A stretch of 64,000 bases of DNA, from positions 36,183,183 to 36,247,182 of the forward strand of contig CM065377.1 in NCBI GenBank assembly GCA_033060915.1, written 5' to 3'. Origin of the DNA: Euryodendron excelsum (lineage: Eukaryota; Streptophyta; Magnoliopsida; Ericales; Pentaphylacaceae). Positions 1-11,318 of this stretch are shown here, piece by piece (within the stretch, counting starts at the first letter, position 1; each line of letters starts with the position of its first letter). The notes below the pieces were generated by a model that did no database searches, was not told where the DNA came from, and saw only the letters and a list, made by a program, of their open reading frames with translations. Made by a program: the position numbers and the translations under genes.

Positions 1-2171
1 AAGGAGATTTTGATGCAATTTTGAAAACAAGTTTAATGCAAGCTTTGAAAACGAGTTTGAAAACGATTTTTGGAAGAATGCAAGATAGTGATATGCACAA
101 TGCAAATTGGGGTCGTGAACATTCAAGGTTAAGGCTTCACCACATAATCAAGGGGGCCGAACTCACGTGGTCTCTGGTTAGACTAAAAGAAAGCCCTCGA
201 CAAGGTGACCCTCCAATAGTCTAATCTTACACATGGACCAGGAATCCCCTTGTTTCAAGCATATAGAGAAAAGAGGGGAAAGAGATGGGGGATTAAAATA
301 GAGAAAACCCAAGTGGGTTAGGAGGGAGAAGAGAGAGCGGGAATAGCAGAAACTTAAAGAGAAAACCTACTGTCTGTCTTATTTATTTTGCCTGGCTTTG
401 CGCGTCTTGCTTTTCTTGCTTTTTTCTTCGGTCTTCGCTTCAGTCTTCGAGAACTTTGTCTTCGTCTTCGAGAGTTTCGAGTTGCAACAATCCAAATCTT
501 CAATAGAGAGTTGGAGGTTAGTGTATAAGTGTATAGAGGTGTGTATGAGTGTATAAGAGGCTAGGGTATGTGTAAGGTGGCTAGGGTTTGGAAAGCCTAG
601 AGAAGCTGGGTTTAAGGAGGCTACGAGCTATATATATCGAATATTAGGATTTTTAGACTGAGTTTGCGGACCTCTTTCATGCTGGAGGAGGTTCTATATC
701 TATAGAAGACAGAACAACCTGGCGCCTGTTGCAGTGGCGCTAGGGCAAATAACACATTGGTGCCACTAGGAGTGGCGCCAGGCCGTAGCCACTTAGGAAA
801 GTTTTTAAGTCAGTAAGCAACGTATCTTCTGAAGATTTGGGCGCTTGTACTAGTGACTATCATGTAATTTTCAGCCTGGCTTTACAATGAGTGACTCCGG
901 AAAGTCCAAGAATGATTCAAAGGGGCTGGGAATGACCCGAAAGGCCGGAAAGGGACAGGACCCCTTAGAATAGGGTGCCGTGGGTAATGGACTTGAAAAA
1001 GGATATCAGGATTTGTTAGAGGGGTTGACTGCACCATTAGGGGCAAAGCGATCAGTCAAGCCAAAAAGCTGCGGGGATGGACTTGGAATGTCCCGGAAGG
1101 AGGTTTGATGTTTGAAAACATTATTTAAAATGTCCCAAGAGGTTACTGGTTTGATACCCAGAGCCGGTGTGATTGGAAAAGGCGACCGGCCCGCTAGGGG
1201 CAAAACGGTCATTTTGCACCGGGTTTGCCGGAATTGACTTGGAATGATCCGGAAAGGTAAAGAAAGGTTGAGAATACTGTTGGAGGCATTTTCGGGAAGT
1301 GACCGGTTTGATATCCAGAGCCAGTGTGGTCCCCGGGGCATTCAGATGCGTTAGGGCAAAATGGTCATCTTGACCAAGTTCGCCGGAACTAACTCGGAAT
1401 GATCCAAAAAGATAATGAGAGGTCGGGAGCACTATAAGGAGCATTCTCGGGAGGTTACCGGTTTGATACCCAGAGCCAGTGTGGTCAGAAAAGGTGACCG
1501 GCCCACTAGGGGTAAAACGGTCATTTTGCACCGGGTTTGCCGGAACTGACTCGGAATGATCCGGAAAGGTAAAGAAAGGTTGAGAATACTGTAGGAGGCA
1601 CTCTCGGGAAGTGACCAGTTTGATACCCAAAGCCGGTGTGCTCCCCGGGGCATTCAGATGCGTTGGGGCAAAATGGTCATCTTGACCGAGAAGTCTTGGA
1701 ATTGACCCGAAATTGACTGGAGGGCACCTAATCATGCCGGATTGACTTTAAGACAATCTTGGAAGGGTGGACTTACCATTTTGAGAACTTAGGTGTGTTC
1801 TCGAGAAACATGCCGAAAAATGGTCTTAGGGGCTCTTTGGTCATTTTTTACCGAAGTGGGCTAGTAGGCATTGGTGTTGACTTAGGTTTTGAGTGTTTCC
1901 GCCACTTTGATGGCGGTCTCGTGATACAGGGATTTGTTGGCAATTCCCTCTATCGACCTGTTTGCGAGTATTTCCGCTACTCTGACAGTTCGCGATCATT
2001 CCCGAGACTACCTGATCTTGGGAAGCTGCTAAAGGGACTTAGCGCCTGAGAAGCAACTTTCTCGAAAGGCGTGCCTAAATGGACATTTTTGTATTGGTGG
2101 GCTAGCAGGCGCCAAAGGTGGACCGTTCTACCATCTAGGGGACTTGGGGTCTCGTCCCGTTCGACAAGTTT
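1..2171 (-). mobile_element. Truncated Ogre-type LTR, minus orientation
   Basis: This stretch matches, block by block, the interior of the solo LTR at about 46740-48612: the leader with its GGAGAAGAGAG-like motifs, the AGTGGCGCC boxes, the U3 tandem repeats, and the block ending in GTTTxAAGGGACTT. Read on the minus strand it runs from U3 (right) into R/U5 (left). It leaves the window on the left and stops abruptly at 2171, where the sequence switches to an LTR in the opposite orientation. The TATA region near 690 is degenerate. No protein-coding potential is seen; the short open frames here are chance readings of repeats. Confidence 0.8.
1141..1720. repeat. 156-bp U3 tandem repeat, four copies
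   Basis: The phrase GGTTTGATACCCAGAGCC recurs, with small changes, at about 1148, 1305, 1460 and 1617, a period of 155-157 bp. Each unit also carries a CTAGGGGCAAAACGGTCATT-like block and a GACTCGGAATGATCC-like block. The same unit, in other copy numbers, is in the U3 part of the LTRs at 35089, 47850-48010, 56104-56262 and 61441-62043. Its place upstream of the TATA box suggests enhancer-like repeats; that role is inferred. Confidence 0.85.
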
Positions 2172-2474
2172 AAAGGGACTTGAGAAACACTAGGAGAACA
2201 TTATGAACGCAACTGATTTTTCTGAATCTTTACTGGATTGCACAATTATCGAGGAAAAATTTAAACTAACATTCTCTGCGGCAGAGCACATACTACATGT
2301 GCCCAGATTTTGATCAGATCGATCAAAACTTGCTTGCCTCCTAAGATTAAGCCAGTACAATGTGTGCCACGTGGCATTCTAAGAGATAAATAGTAGTGGC
2401 GCATGTAACAATGTGTCAAGGCAAATTTTGCCCATGCGCATGTGCTACGTGCACCAGGCCCCTCCAAGTTTGCC

Positions 2475-2482
2475 TATAAATA
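2475..2482 (+). promoter_or_regulatory. LTR TATA box
   Basis: TATAAATA in the context TTTGCCTATAAATACTGG, conserved at the same LTR position in 12100-12107 and 62348-62355 and, on the minus strand, in 34615-34622, 47407-47414 and 55640-55647. It marks the likely U3/R boundary region. Confidence 0.7.
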
Positions 2483-3929
2483 CTGGCTTCCCCATTTACA
2501 TATTCCAGAATAGAAATTGGTAGCGAAGCTCTGCAAAAATTGCTCTAGAACCTCAAATTCCTATATACATCTCACACTTTAAGCACTTAGGTTAGATTCC
2601 ACCTCCCTCTAACCCATACACTACACCTATATAGCCTACAATGCCATAGAAGACCTCATTCAACCCTTTCAAGCCTCTTTAAGGCTATTCAAGCTCAAGT
2701 CAAAACATCCATGGAGGTCTGAAAGTGTTTGAAGGCAAAAGGTAGTTTTCTCTATACATCTTTGCAATCCCCACTCCTCTCTTCTCCCTCCTAGTGTACT
2801 TAGGCTATTCTCCATTTTAACCCCCATCTTTTACCCCTCTTTCTTGCATACTCGAAACAAGGAATCTTTTTGTTCATTCCTAAAGGAAAGTTTGTGAGAG
2901 CCATCGTGTAGGGAACCTTTTATAAACCAACTTTAAGATGGTATGGGCTGAGAGCACCTTGCAATTTGGTAAAGCCTCAGCCTTATATGATTCCATGACC
3001 CTTTTGCATATGGTTATCTTATTCATATTTTGCATGCTTGCCTTTGTTTTCATGTTCACAACCATATTTTCAAAACTTTTACTATCTCTTTTCTATATCA
3101 TTCATAAAGCTCCACATTCAAATAATTCCCTAAAAAATGGTCCTAGAGGTGGTTCTTTGAAACCTAGGTCAAACCTTTAATTTTCACACCTTAGAAAACC
3201 TTGCTTAAGTGTCTTGACTTTATTTTACAACCCTACATTTCATTACTGTTCAGAATTGCACTAAAATGGTTTTCAAACCCTCTTATTCTATGTTGATTTT
3301 CAAAGATTTTACTCTCTTGAACTTTGTAGGTGAAATGGTCCCTTGAAACCCTCTCTTGAGTGGTCTCTCTATTATCTTGACCATATGAACCCTACTTCAT
3401 TACAGTTGACTCTATTCACCTCAAAATGGCTTTCAAAACAATTCCCTTCAAAAAGCGTTCTCAAATGGCACTCTCTTTTATTTGCATAAAAACGATTTCC
3501 CTAAATTATTATTTTCACCTTGATTTTTAGAAGTTTTACTGTCTTGAATATTGTGGTTGGAATGGTCCCAAGCAATGATTTCCTTCAAATCAACCATATG
3601 AACCCTTATTCTTTAGAGTGGTCTTCAACCTCTTAAAAGCGATTTTTCAAAACCAACTTTTGAAAGATCATTTTCTTTGATTTTTAAGTCCTCAAAACTA
3701 TCTATTCAATGTGGATTTTCACAAGTTTTGCTCTCTTGAGTTTATGGGTGAAATGGTTCCAAGGCAACCCTCTCTTGAGTGGTTTCCAAATATCAACCAT
3801 AGGACCCCAACACTCACTTGAGTGGTTTTCATAAAATGGTTTTCAAGACCCACTTTTAAATTTCATGCATAAAATCACCTTTTCAAAACCCTAGTTCAAA
3901 ACAACCTTCCAAAATCACCTTCCAACCCT

Positions 3930-4150
3930 AGGTTAACTTGACCATAGTTATCCAACCTTAGGTTAACCTAACCCAAGTTAGTTAACCCTAAGTCACCTAA
4001 ACTCTAGGTTAACCTAACCTAAGTTAGTTAACCCTAAGTCACCTTGACTGTAGGTTAACCTAACCCAAGTTAGTCAACCCTAGGTTAATCCAACCCTAGT
4101 CTATAACCTAACCCAAGTTAGTTAAACCTAGGTCAACCCAACCTAGGTTA
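3930..4150 (+). repeat. 46-bp CCTAACC repeat in LTR leader
   Basis: About two to four degenerate copies of a 46-bp unit built from GGTTAACCTAACCCAAGTTA and a CCCTAAGTCACCT tail. The same array is found at 13590-13830, 16700-16830 and from about 63850 to the window end. It lies downstream of the TATA box, so it is probably transcribed. Confidence 0.75.
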
Positions 4151-5786
4151 GTATGTTTCAAGGTTCTAATTCAAGGACCCCCTTTCAACTCAAAAACTAT
4201 CTTCACGACATACTTTCCAAAAACATCCTAATCTCTTGAAATTTCAAAAATCAAACCCAAAATCTTTTTAAGTACTTCCATACTCGATCTTCAAAATGCT
4301 TCTAAGAGGTTCTCCAAATTTTTCTAAGTTCCCAAATCATGATTTTCCAAAAAACAAAATTTGTCAAATTAGTGTCATCACTTGCATTCATTACTTACAT
4401 TCATGCTCTCACATTGATCATCCATTTTATCTTGGATGGAGTTTTTTGAAAAGTTACCAACTTTTCATATTTATGTCATAATTGATTACCATGTATGTAA
4501 TGCTTGAAAAGGATGGGATGTGTGTTGTTGGGTCATTTCTTCCATTTTTGAAAATTTCACACACTTGGTGTGCTCACTTGCATTTGCATTTTGCATAAAT
4601 TACGTAGTTACTACCCTTCTAAATAGAAGGGGGAACAGTAAATTGACTGTGGACAGATGTTGTGTTAGTTCTCAGCCTACGGTCTCTTAATAGTTCTCCC
4701 GCTCAAACCACCAACCAAAGATGGAGTTCACCCTCTCGGGGGTGGACATAGGAGGTTTGAAGGTTTGGGAACCAAGATTTTTAGGAAGCAATAGTAAACC
4801 CCCAACCTCATGCTCATGTAGCACCCCATACATAGCCAAACCTCTGCCAGATTTAAGACACGCGTGTCAATTTCAAAACCAAGGAGGAAATGTCGACCGC
4901 TTTACTTTCCCTTATATTCTATTCAATTTATGTTGTTGTGGGGCTTAATCTTTGTCATTATGTTATATGTACATATCTTCGCATCATAACTGTTCATACA
5001 TCCATATTCATTTCAAGATAAGAGTTCCCAAAGTAACTCAAGTCATTGCATCTTCATGCATCTAATTAACCCTCAAAAAATGGCTTAAAGACCTTCTCGC
5101 TCAAATAAATGCAACCAAAACTCCTAAGGGTACCAAGTGACTCTAAGGATTCATGGCATGTATCAAAATCGTCTTATAAAGAGGGGCCTTAATCCCTCTT
5201 TGCTCACAGAGATAGGGCTTCCAAAAGGGCAAGAGGCAATCCGAAAGTAAGGTCTCTCACCGACCTCCACCAAAGAAGGCGAATCCGAAACTCTAGAGTA
5301 GTTTGGGATTTCAAATGTAAAAATAGAATAGACAAAAGTCCCAAGGAAAATGTTCCCCTTCCCCTTCAAATGTACTTTTAATTCCATGTACAAAAAAAAA
5401 AAAAAAAGAATCAAATGTAATGGAATTGTCCTTCCTACTTTCATCAAATGAATGCATGAATGTGTGAATGAATGAATGAATGAATATGTTCGCACTGGTA
5501 AGGTACTGCATACACAGGCAACCCCCTATCTCCAAAAGTGAGCCAACACATAATGCTTAGTCCCCCTCAAATAACAGGGGCATCCTTAAGGCATGCATTG
5601 CATAAAAACTTTTAAATTAAGGAACTAACTTTTTACTTTTCCTTGTTTTTTATTCTCTCTTTACTTCCTCCCTCATTTCATAGAAAGAAAAGAAAGGGCT
5701 TGTAGAAAACTTCCCCGTATAGGTCTCCATCCCAAAAAGAAGTAGTTGCTCATTTCAGAACATATACCATCCAAAGAGCATTCAAT

Positions 5787-6560
5787 ATGCCACCAAGCTC
5801 GACCCTTAAGCAAGGCCAGGCTCAGCTACTAGAAGAAATAAGAGGACTTGGGAATAGGATGACCAAAATAGAAACAATGGTCTCTTTGCTCCTATCCCAT
5901 GTAGGTATAACGCTCGATGAGCAGGCCAAAGCTTTCCAGGTCCAAATGCATAAAGAACACATTGTCCTCTAGAAAAGGACCAAGGGAAAAGATCAGGATT
6001 ACATCCCGTTGGCTTGCTCTCTAACCACCTCCTACCGACGGCTTTGCTAAGCCAATCATCTCATCCCGGTACCTCCCATGCCTATCTTCAACCAAACCCT
6101 CGAATCATATAATCCTAATCTATCATGTGAATACCATTCCAACTCACCCGGCCATGACACAGAAAATTGTCCCACTTTGAAATGCAAAATCCAAAACATT
6201 CTCAATTTCCAAGCCATTGACACAATCATTATTATGCCAGAACTTGATCCTTGACCTTTAAAAACATCTAGGACACCCTTCCGACCTAAGAGAGCTAGTT
6301 GAAGAAATTAAGTTTTTACTAAACTTACTTGCACACAAACCACAGCTTATTATAGCCTCCTATCAGCAGGACACCTGAAGCTTATACCCTCTTGGCCTCT
6401 ACCTAATCTCTTACCACCCAATTTCAACTCAGCAGCAACCTACAAATATCATTCAAGTAGCCAAGGTCATGACACTGAGAAATGCTTCTCTTTGAGGCAT
6501 AATATTCAGGACTTAATTGACTCAAAAGTTATTGGTACAAAAGAAGCCAACCCAACTCCT
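5787..6560 (+). pseudogene. Gag-like remnant with two H/C-box motifs
   Basis: The frame opening at 5787 gives a 61-residue helical segment rich in Gln, Glu and Leu, then stops. Further on, in broken frames, two related peptides appear. Near 6125-6235 there is CEYHSNSPGHDTENC followed by a Lys-rich helix. Near 6440-6535 there is YKYHSSSQGHDTEKC followed by HNIQDLIDSKVI. The pattern C/Y-x2-H-x4-GH-x4-C followed by a KxxIQDLID-type helix is typical of the gag-pro linker of Tat/Ogre polyproteins. The first Cys of the second box is replaced by Tyr. In-frame stops and frame changes show it is dead. Which part of gag the 61-residue piece represents is uncertain. Confidence 0.55.
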
Positions 6561-8175
6561 ATTGCTCCCTACCTATTACCGAACCACACCATCACTTTTA
6601 TCACGAGAGATAAGGCTAATCCAAACAATCCCGACAAAGGAAAGGATAACATTGAGAAGCTGTAAGTCCTAGGAGGTAGCCGAGGCACCGTATCTGAAGC
6701 AAAAAAAGAAAAGAAAAAGTAGTCCACCATTACACCATCACCACTAACGCTCTTAATGCCTCAGACGACAACTCGATCAACCTCGCGCGACCCAATGAGG
6801 CACTTGGCAAATGGAGCATGAAGAAGGTTGGAATAATCCCGAAGCCTATTTGAGGGGCTTATCAATTCAAAAAGAAAAAAAAGGTTGTTTTCTAGATTCA
6901 TCCACTTTCCTTCATATCTTCTACTTTTCTTGTCTTTATTCTTGTCTTATGTTTATGCTTTTAATTTAGGCCATGGCATGTAAAAAAAATGAAAATGAAG
7001 GACTCTAGTTCATTCCCTTTGACTCATACTCCTGTGGATAATGATTACTTTTAGGAATTCTTCCTCAATCTATAATTACTCGGCTTGAAGAATGGGATAG
7101 CATGGGCAACCCATTCAATGGAGATTAAAACATTTGAGAGAAAGATAGAGAATGAAAGAGAGGAGGAAGATAGACTCAAAAAAGAAATGCAGAGCTTGTT
7201 GAAGAGGCAACACTTGCATGATATCCTAGCTAAGCGATGGATAGCCAAGCTCTCAAAATGAAGAGAAGCCATCGTTCAATCCTTCCAAAAGAAGTAGACA
7301 TCTCCCTTTGATTAGCCCACTAGAGCTGTAAGTGATTTCTATTCAAATATCCCCAAATCAAGAACCATCCCCCACGATGGGGTAAGTGCAAGACAATCGA
7401 TCTTATAGAAGGTGTATGAATTTATTGGTAGAAGCACATCATCCCTTTAAGAATATTGTCTAAATTTTGTAAAAAGGCTTTATGGACTAAATAATTTAAT
7501 CTGAAATGAAAAGAGGCTCTCGATTCTACTACCATACAGTTGGAGACATGCCCTTGCAAAGCTCACTTGAGCCGATCATATCATTTGAAAAAAATATGTA
7601 ACTGACCTGATGATCATTGCCCACACTGGGTTAAGGCAAAAACCATAAATGAGAACTAATTAGAGCGCAATGAAGATGGTGATTCCCAAGTGGATGGAAC
7701 ATCGGCGACATCTCTAAGAACAAATGTAGCAACAAGTTTTTTTTGGCTCAGAGAAGAGTCTTAGATGATAAGTAAAAAAAATAAAAGAAAAAAAGAAATG
7801 TGTTAGTGATGGCTTTCGAGAAAAGATAATGTCATCCCAAAATAACAATGAAAAAGTCGGCACCTCTAAAAGTCAACGTAGGCACAAGTTTTTATGACAA
7901 GTTCTAATCAGAAGGGAGAAAAAAGTCACAAAAGAACAAAAAAAAAAGCTAAGAAAGAAAGAAGGAAGAAGGAAATGAAAGTTAAATTGCCAAAGGTGAT
8001 TATCGGTCTTTCGGAAACCCACAAGTGATAATGTTTGAACCTTTATGTCCTTTTCCTTCAATAACCCCATAACATGGCCCACATTACAATCCAAATTAAA
8101 GTCCTCTTTGATCAAAGAAAATTGCTTAGTCCAAATAAGCCTGAACAATACAAAGACAAGTAGTTAAAAAAAAAA

Positions 8176-8184
<9 letters not shown>

Positions 8185-8207
<23 letters not shown>
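8185..8207. repeat. (AG)n microsatellite
   Basis: About eleven AG units flanked by A-rich sequence inside the retroelement interior. Confidence 0.9.
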
Positions 8208-8689
8208 AAAAAAAAAGAAAGAAAAGAGTGACAGAAAGGAATGCCGAAGCAATCTCATGCTCCAAGATGTGCTCAGATGGTTTTGGTTTAAACAACCTAC
8301 TAAAAGAAAATCTTTGAGCCTAAATATCTTTTCATTTCTTACAACCCCAAAACCCGGCCAACATTACGGTCCTAAAAGAAGTCTTCTTGGATTAAGAGCC
8401 AAGTTGTTTATCGCTCTGCAAAAGGCAAGCAAGTTGTCACTCAGGCCATAATGGAATGTGAAGATCTGAGAAAGAAAACCAAGTGAGGATAGAAAATCCC
8501 AAAAGCGCAACCCCGTAGAAAGTAGGGATAAGATAGTAGTTGGCAAACCAAAAGATCAAGATCCCTTGAAAATAGTACAAATGCTATCACACCCTGATAA
8601 GAAAGGGGCAGGATCCTGGAAGGAAAGCATAATCTCGAGAGTATGGGCCTTGGGGCAATCATGGGGCATTCTTCATAAATAACTTGTAT

Positions 8690-9200
8690 TTATGCAGTAC
8701 TTGTGCATTCATGACATGTATAAACTATACATCCATGTAATTCCTGTGTAGTTCAATTCTATTCATGTATTCATTAAAAAGTATGACATGCATTCAATTT
8801 CATTTCCTGTATAAACCTGTGCACTCATAAAAAAAGTATGACATGCATTCATTTCAATTCCTATATAAATCATACCTATTCATGCATTCATCAAAAAATA
8901 TGACATGCATTAAATTTCATCTCATATATAGAATTTGTGCACTCATTTCCATACCTATATCAACTAGCATGACATACATTCATTTCAATTCCTGTACAAA
9001 CTATATCTGTTCATGCATTCATTAAAAAGTATGACATGCATCCAAAATTCCATCTCTATGCATTCATCAAAAAGTATGACATGCATTCAATTCCATTTAT
9101 GCATAAGCCGTGCATTCATAAAAAAGAATGACATGCATTCATTTATTCATGTTCCTGTCTAATCTATGTATTCATTCATGGGTATTACGTACATCGTTCT
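8690..9200. repeat. Irregular tandem repeat, TGACATGCATTCA units
   Basis: The core TATGACATGCATTCA recurs at about 8783, 8837, 8896, 8965, 9029, 9073 and 9125, with spacings of roughly 44-69 bp. Between cores come AATTCCTGTATAAAC-like and CATTCATxAAAAAG blocks. The array sits in the 3' non-coding part of the pol-less element. The short open frame in it is simply the repeat translated. Confidence 0.8.
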
Positions 9201-9209
9201 AACTTCCTG

Positions 9210-9450
9210 TGAAAACTTTAAATAGCTAAATCCGACCTTTTTTAAATAATGAAGACTGGGGCAACATCCCACCCTCGACCTCTCCAATCAACCATGAACA
9301 GCCTAATTCAACATTTTTCAAAACTATAGAGAATATGGCAATGGCCCACCCTCGACCTCCCTTATTAATTTTAAATAGCCTGTCTTAACCTTTGCAAATC
9401 ATAAAAGCTAGGGCAACGACCCACCTTACACCTTCCATTCAATTGCAAAC
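9210..9450. repeat. Three degenerate copies of an 85-bp unit
   Basis: The motif GGGCAACxxCCCACC followed by CTCGACCTCxxx and a TTTAAATAGCC-like tail occurs three times, near 9258, 9342 and 9412. It is adjacent to the other 3' repeats, which suggests serial local duplication. Confidence 0.65.
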
Positions 9451-9748
9451 CAGTTAATCCATTCAAGGAAAACTGACCTAAAGATGTTCGACCTTCCAAA
9501 TACCTCAAACCTTTCAAAAGGAGGCCTCACCCTCTCCAAAAACAAATCCAAGACATTCAAACCCAAGGAAGCACATTCACCAGAATTCTGCCATACCAAT
9601 CAAAGGCAAAATTCAACAATCAACATATCAAAGGAATATTACTCTCCAAAAATCTCAATCCAAGAAGTGACAAATGTCATCTTCTTCAAACATTCAAGAT
9701 AAAAGAACTACAAGCAAAGTCCCTCCTGTCAACTAAGATTGGCTTTTT

Positions 9749-10488
9749 GAGCTTCCTCTGAAAAAGCAGATTGGGTTTCAAAGTTTCGTCTGAAAAAGAA
9801 TATTGGGTTTCCGAGCTTTCTCTGAAAAAGCAGATTGAGTTTTCAAGCTTTCTCTGAAAAAGCAGATTGGGTTTAGAGTTTCCTCTTAAAAAGCAGATTA
9901 AGTTTTCGAGCTTCCTTTAAAAAAGCGGATTGGGTTTCAGAACTTCCTCTGAAAAAGTAGATTGGGTTTCAAAACTTCTTTTCAAAAAGCAGATTAGGTT
10001 TTGAGCTTCCTCCGGAAAAACAGATTGGGTTTCAGAGCTTCCTCTAAAAAATTAGATTTTTCTTCGAAAAAGCAGATTGAGTTTTAGAGCTTCCACTAAA
10101 AAGGTATATTGGGTTTTAAAGCTTCCTCCGAAAAAGTAGATTGGGTGTCAAGTTTTCTCCATCAAAAGCAGATTGGGTTTTAGAGCTTTTTCTAAAAAAG
10201 TATATTGGAGCTTCCTCTGAAAAAACAGATTGGGTTTCAGAGCTTCCTCCGAAAAAGTAGATTGGGTTTCAAAGCTTCCATCGAAAAAGCAGATTGGGTT
10301 TTAAAACTTCTTTTGAAAAAGCAGATTGCGTTTTCGAGCTTCCTTCGAAAAAGAAGATTGAGTTTTAGAGCTTTCTTAAAAAATGCAGATTGGGTTTCCA
10401 AGCTTCCTCCGAAAAACCAGATTGGGTTGCCAAGCTTTCTCCATCAAAAGCAAATTGGGTTTCTAAGCTTTCTCCTTTAAAAGCAGAT
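9749..10488. repeat. 32-bp minisatellite beside the polypurine tract
   Basis: About 23 head-to-tail copies of a unit of 31-34 bp made of GAGCTTCCTCTGAAAAAGCA followed by GATTGGGTTTCA. The copies differ at several sites and a few are shortened. The array ends about 250 bp before the 3' LTR. Tandem arrays between pol and the 3' LTR are a known habit of Tat/Ogre elements and can seed satellites. The open frame 10205-10480 is only the repeat read through, not a gene. Confidence 0.92.
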
Positions 10489-10718
10489 ATCAACCTTGAA
10501 CTCCCCTAGAAGAGCAGCATTCCACCAGACGAAGCGTTAGTTCAAGAAGAATCAGTTTCCAAACATCAACCTTGAACCTCCCTAGATGAACAACATTCTG
10601 CCAGACAGAATGTCAGTTTGAGATAACTTACTCTCCAAAAGTTCTTCAACTCTGATCCATCCAATTGCCTTGCAGTCAACAAGGGATCCTTCCTTTTACA
10701 TTTTCTACGTTCAATAAG

Positions 10719-10740
10719 CAAAGACAAAAGGAGGGGCAGC
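10719..10740 (+). other. Polypurine tract of the plus-strand element
   Basis: AAAGACAAAAGGAGGGGCAG lies immediately before the TGTAAATATCCC start of the 3' LTR. This is the expected place and composition for the plus-strand priming site. The counterpart in the big minus-strand element ends in GATGGGCAGC. Confidence 0.7.
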
Positions 10741-11318
10741 TGTAAATATCCCATTTTTGCCTGCTCGGCAATCTCTAGTTTGGTCGAATCACTTTCAAAA
10801 CCCCACAGGAACATTCAAGCCCAAATCAACTTTCAAACCCCTATCTAATCAGTCAACTGCTTCTCGGGCTTGCTAAGCCTAACAGAGACCAAATAATCAA
10901 ACCTGCCCCTTGGGCCTTTGGGCACATCTTTAAAAAATTCAAAATCTCTCAAGACGGTAAGTCCACCCTTCCAAAGTGTTCCTAGACAATTAGGCATACT
11001 CAACGTGCCATCCTATCCAATTCCGGTCAATATGACCGTTTTGCCCCTAGATGTCCCAACACAACACAAATCTACCAAATAGTGAAAACTCTTCCAAGAC
11101 CATCCTTGAACAGTTTGGTATGCTTGGCACGCCACTCCAATCCATTCTGACCCATTTTGACCAAGCCTAGTCAAAATAACCATTTTACCTTTAGTGGCCT
11201 GCACGCGCCTTGAAACTACACCGGCCCTAGGTATCGAATGACGGGTCTCATCATACACCCTTGTTTAACCCAAGGTGAGCCCCACGACTCTAAACACTTG
11301 TAACTCAACGAAAGCCCC

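Larger units (their letters stand above)
2172..4315 (+). mobile_element. 5' LTR fragment of plus-strand Ogre-like element
   Basis: The sequence is collinear and highly similar to about 11845-13990 inside the LTR at 10741-15472: end of U3, TATA box, and transcribed leader with the CCTAACC array. It starts at a breakpoint (2172), so most of U3 is missing. It ends near 4315, where it passes directly into internal leader sequence, so the last 1.3-1.5 kb of the LTR and the primer binding site are deleted. It is best read as the damaged 5' LTR partner of the 10741-15472 LTR. Confidence 0.8.
4316..10740 (+). mobile_element. Internal region of a pol-less Ogre-like element
   Basis: The first part (about 4330-5790) matches, in reverse complement, the leader of the big minus-strand element (51610-52960). 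Shared blocks include the CTTCTAxxTAGAAGGGGGAACA motif, the GATTTAAGACACGC motif and the AATGAATGAATG run. A gag-like remnant follows, then roughly 3.4 kb with no recognisable RT, RNase H or integrase, three tandem-repeat regions and a polypurine tract next to the 3' LTR. It therefore looks like a non-autonomous or internally deleted derivative. In 6870-8650 I see only A-rich, stop-riddled sequence; around 7120-7260 one frame reads as a Lys/Glu-rich possible coiled coil of about 45 residues, too weak to call a gene. Confidence 0.7.

Noticed and set aside
3930..4150. Telomere-like repeat (CCCTAAA type)
   Set aside because: The unit is 46 bp, based on GGTTAACCTAACCC with irregular spacing, and it recurs at the same LTR position in each element.
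10205..10480. 91-residue plus-strand open frame
   Set aside because: It is the 32-bp minisatellite translated through frame changes. No family resemblance and no start or promoter context.
9749..10488. CRISPR-like array of 32-bp repeats
   Set aside because: The repeats are head to tail without unique spacers and drift gradually. The context is a plant retroelement, so it is a minisatellite.
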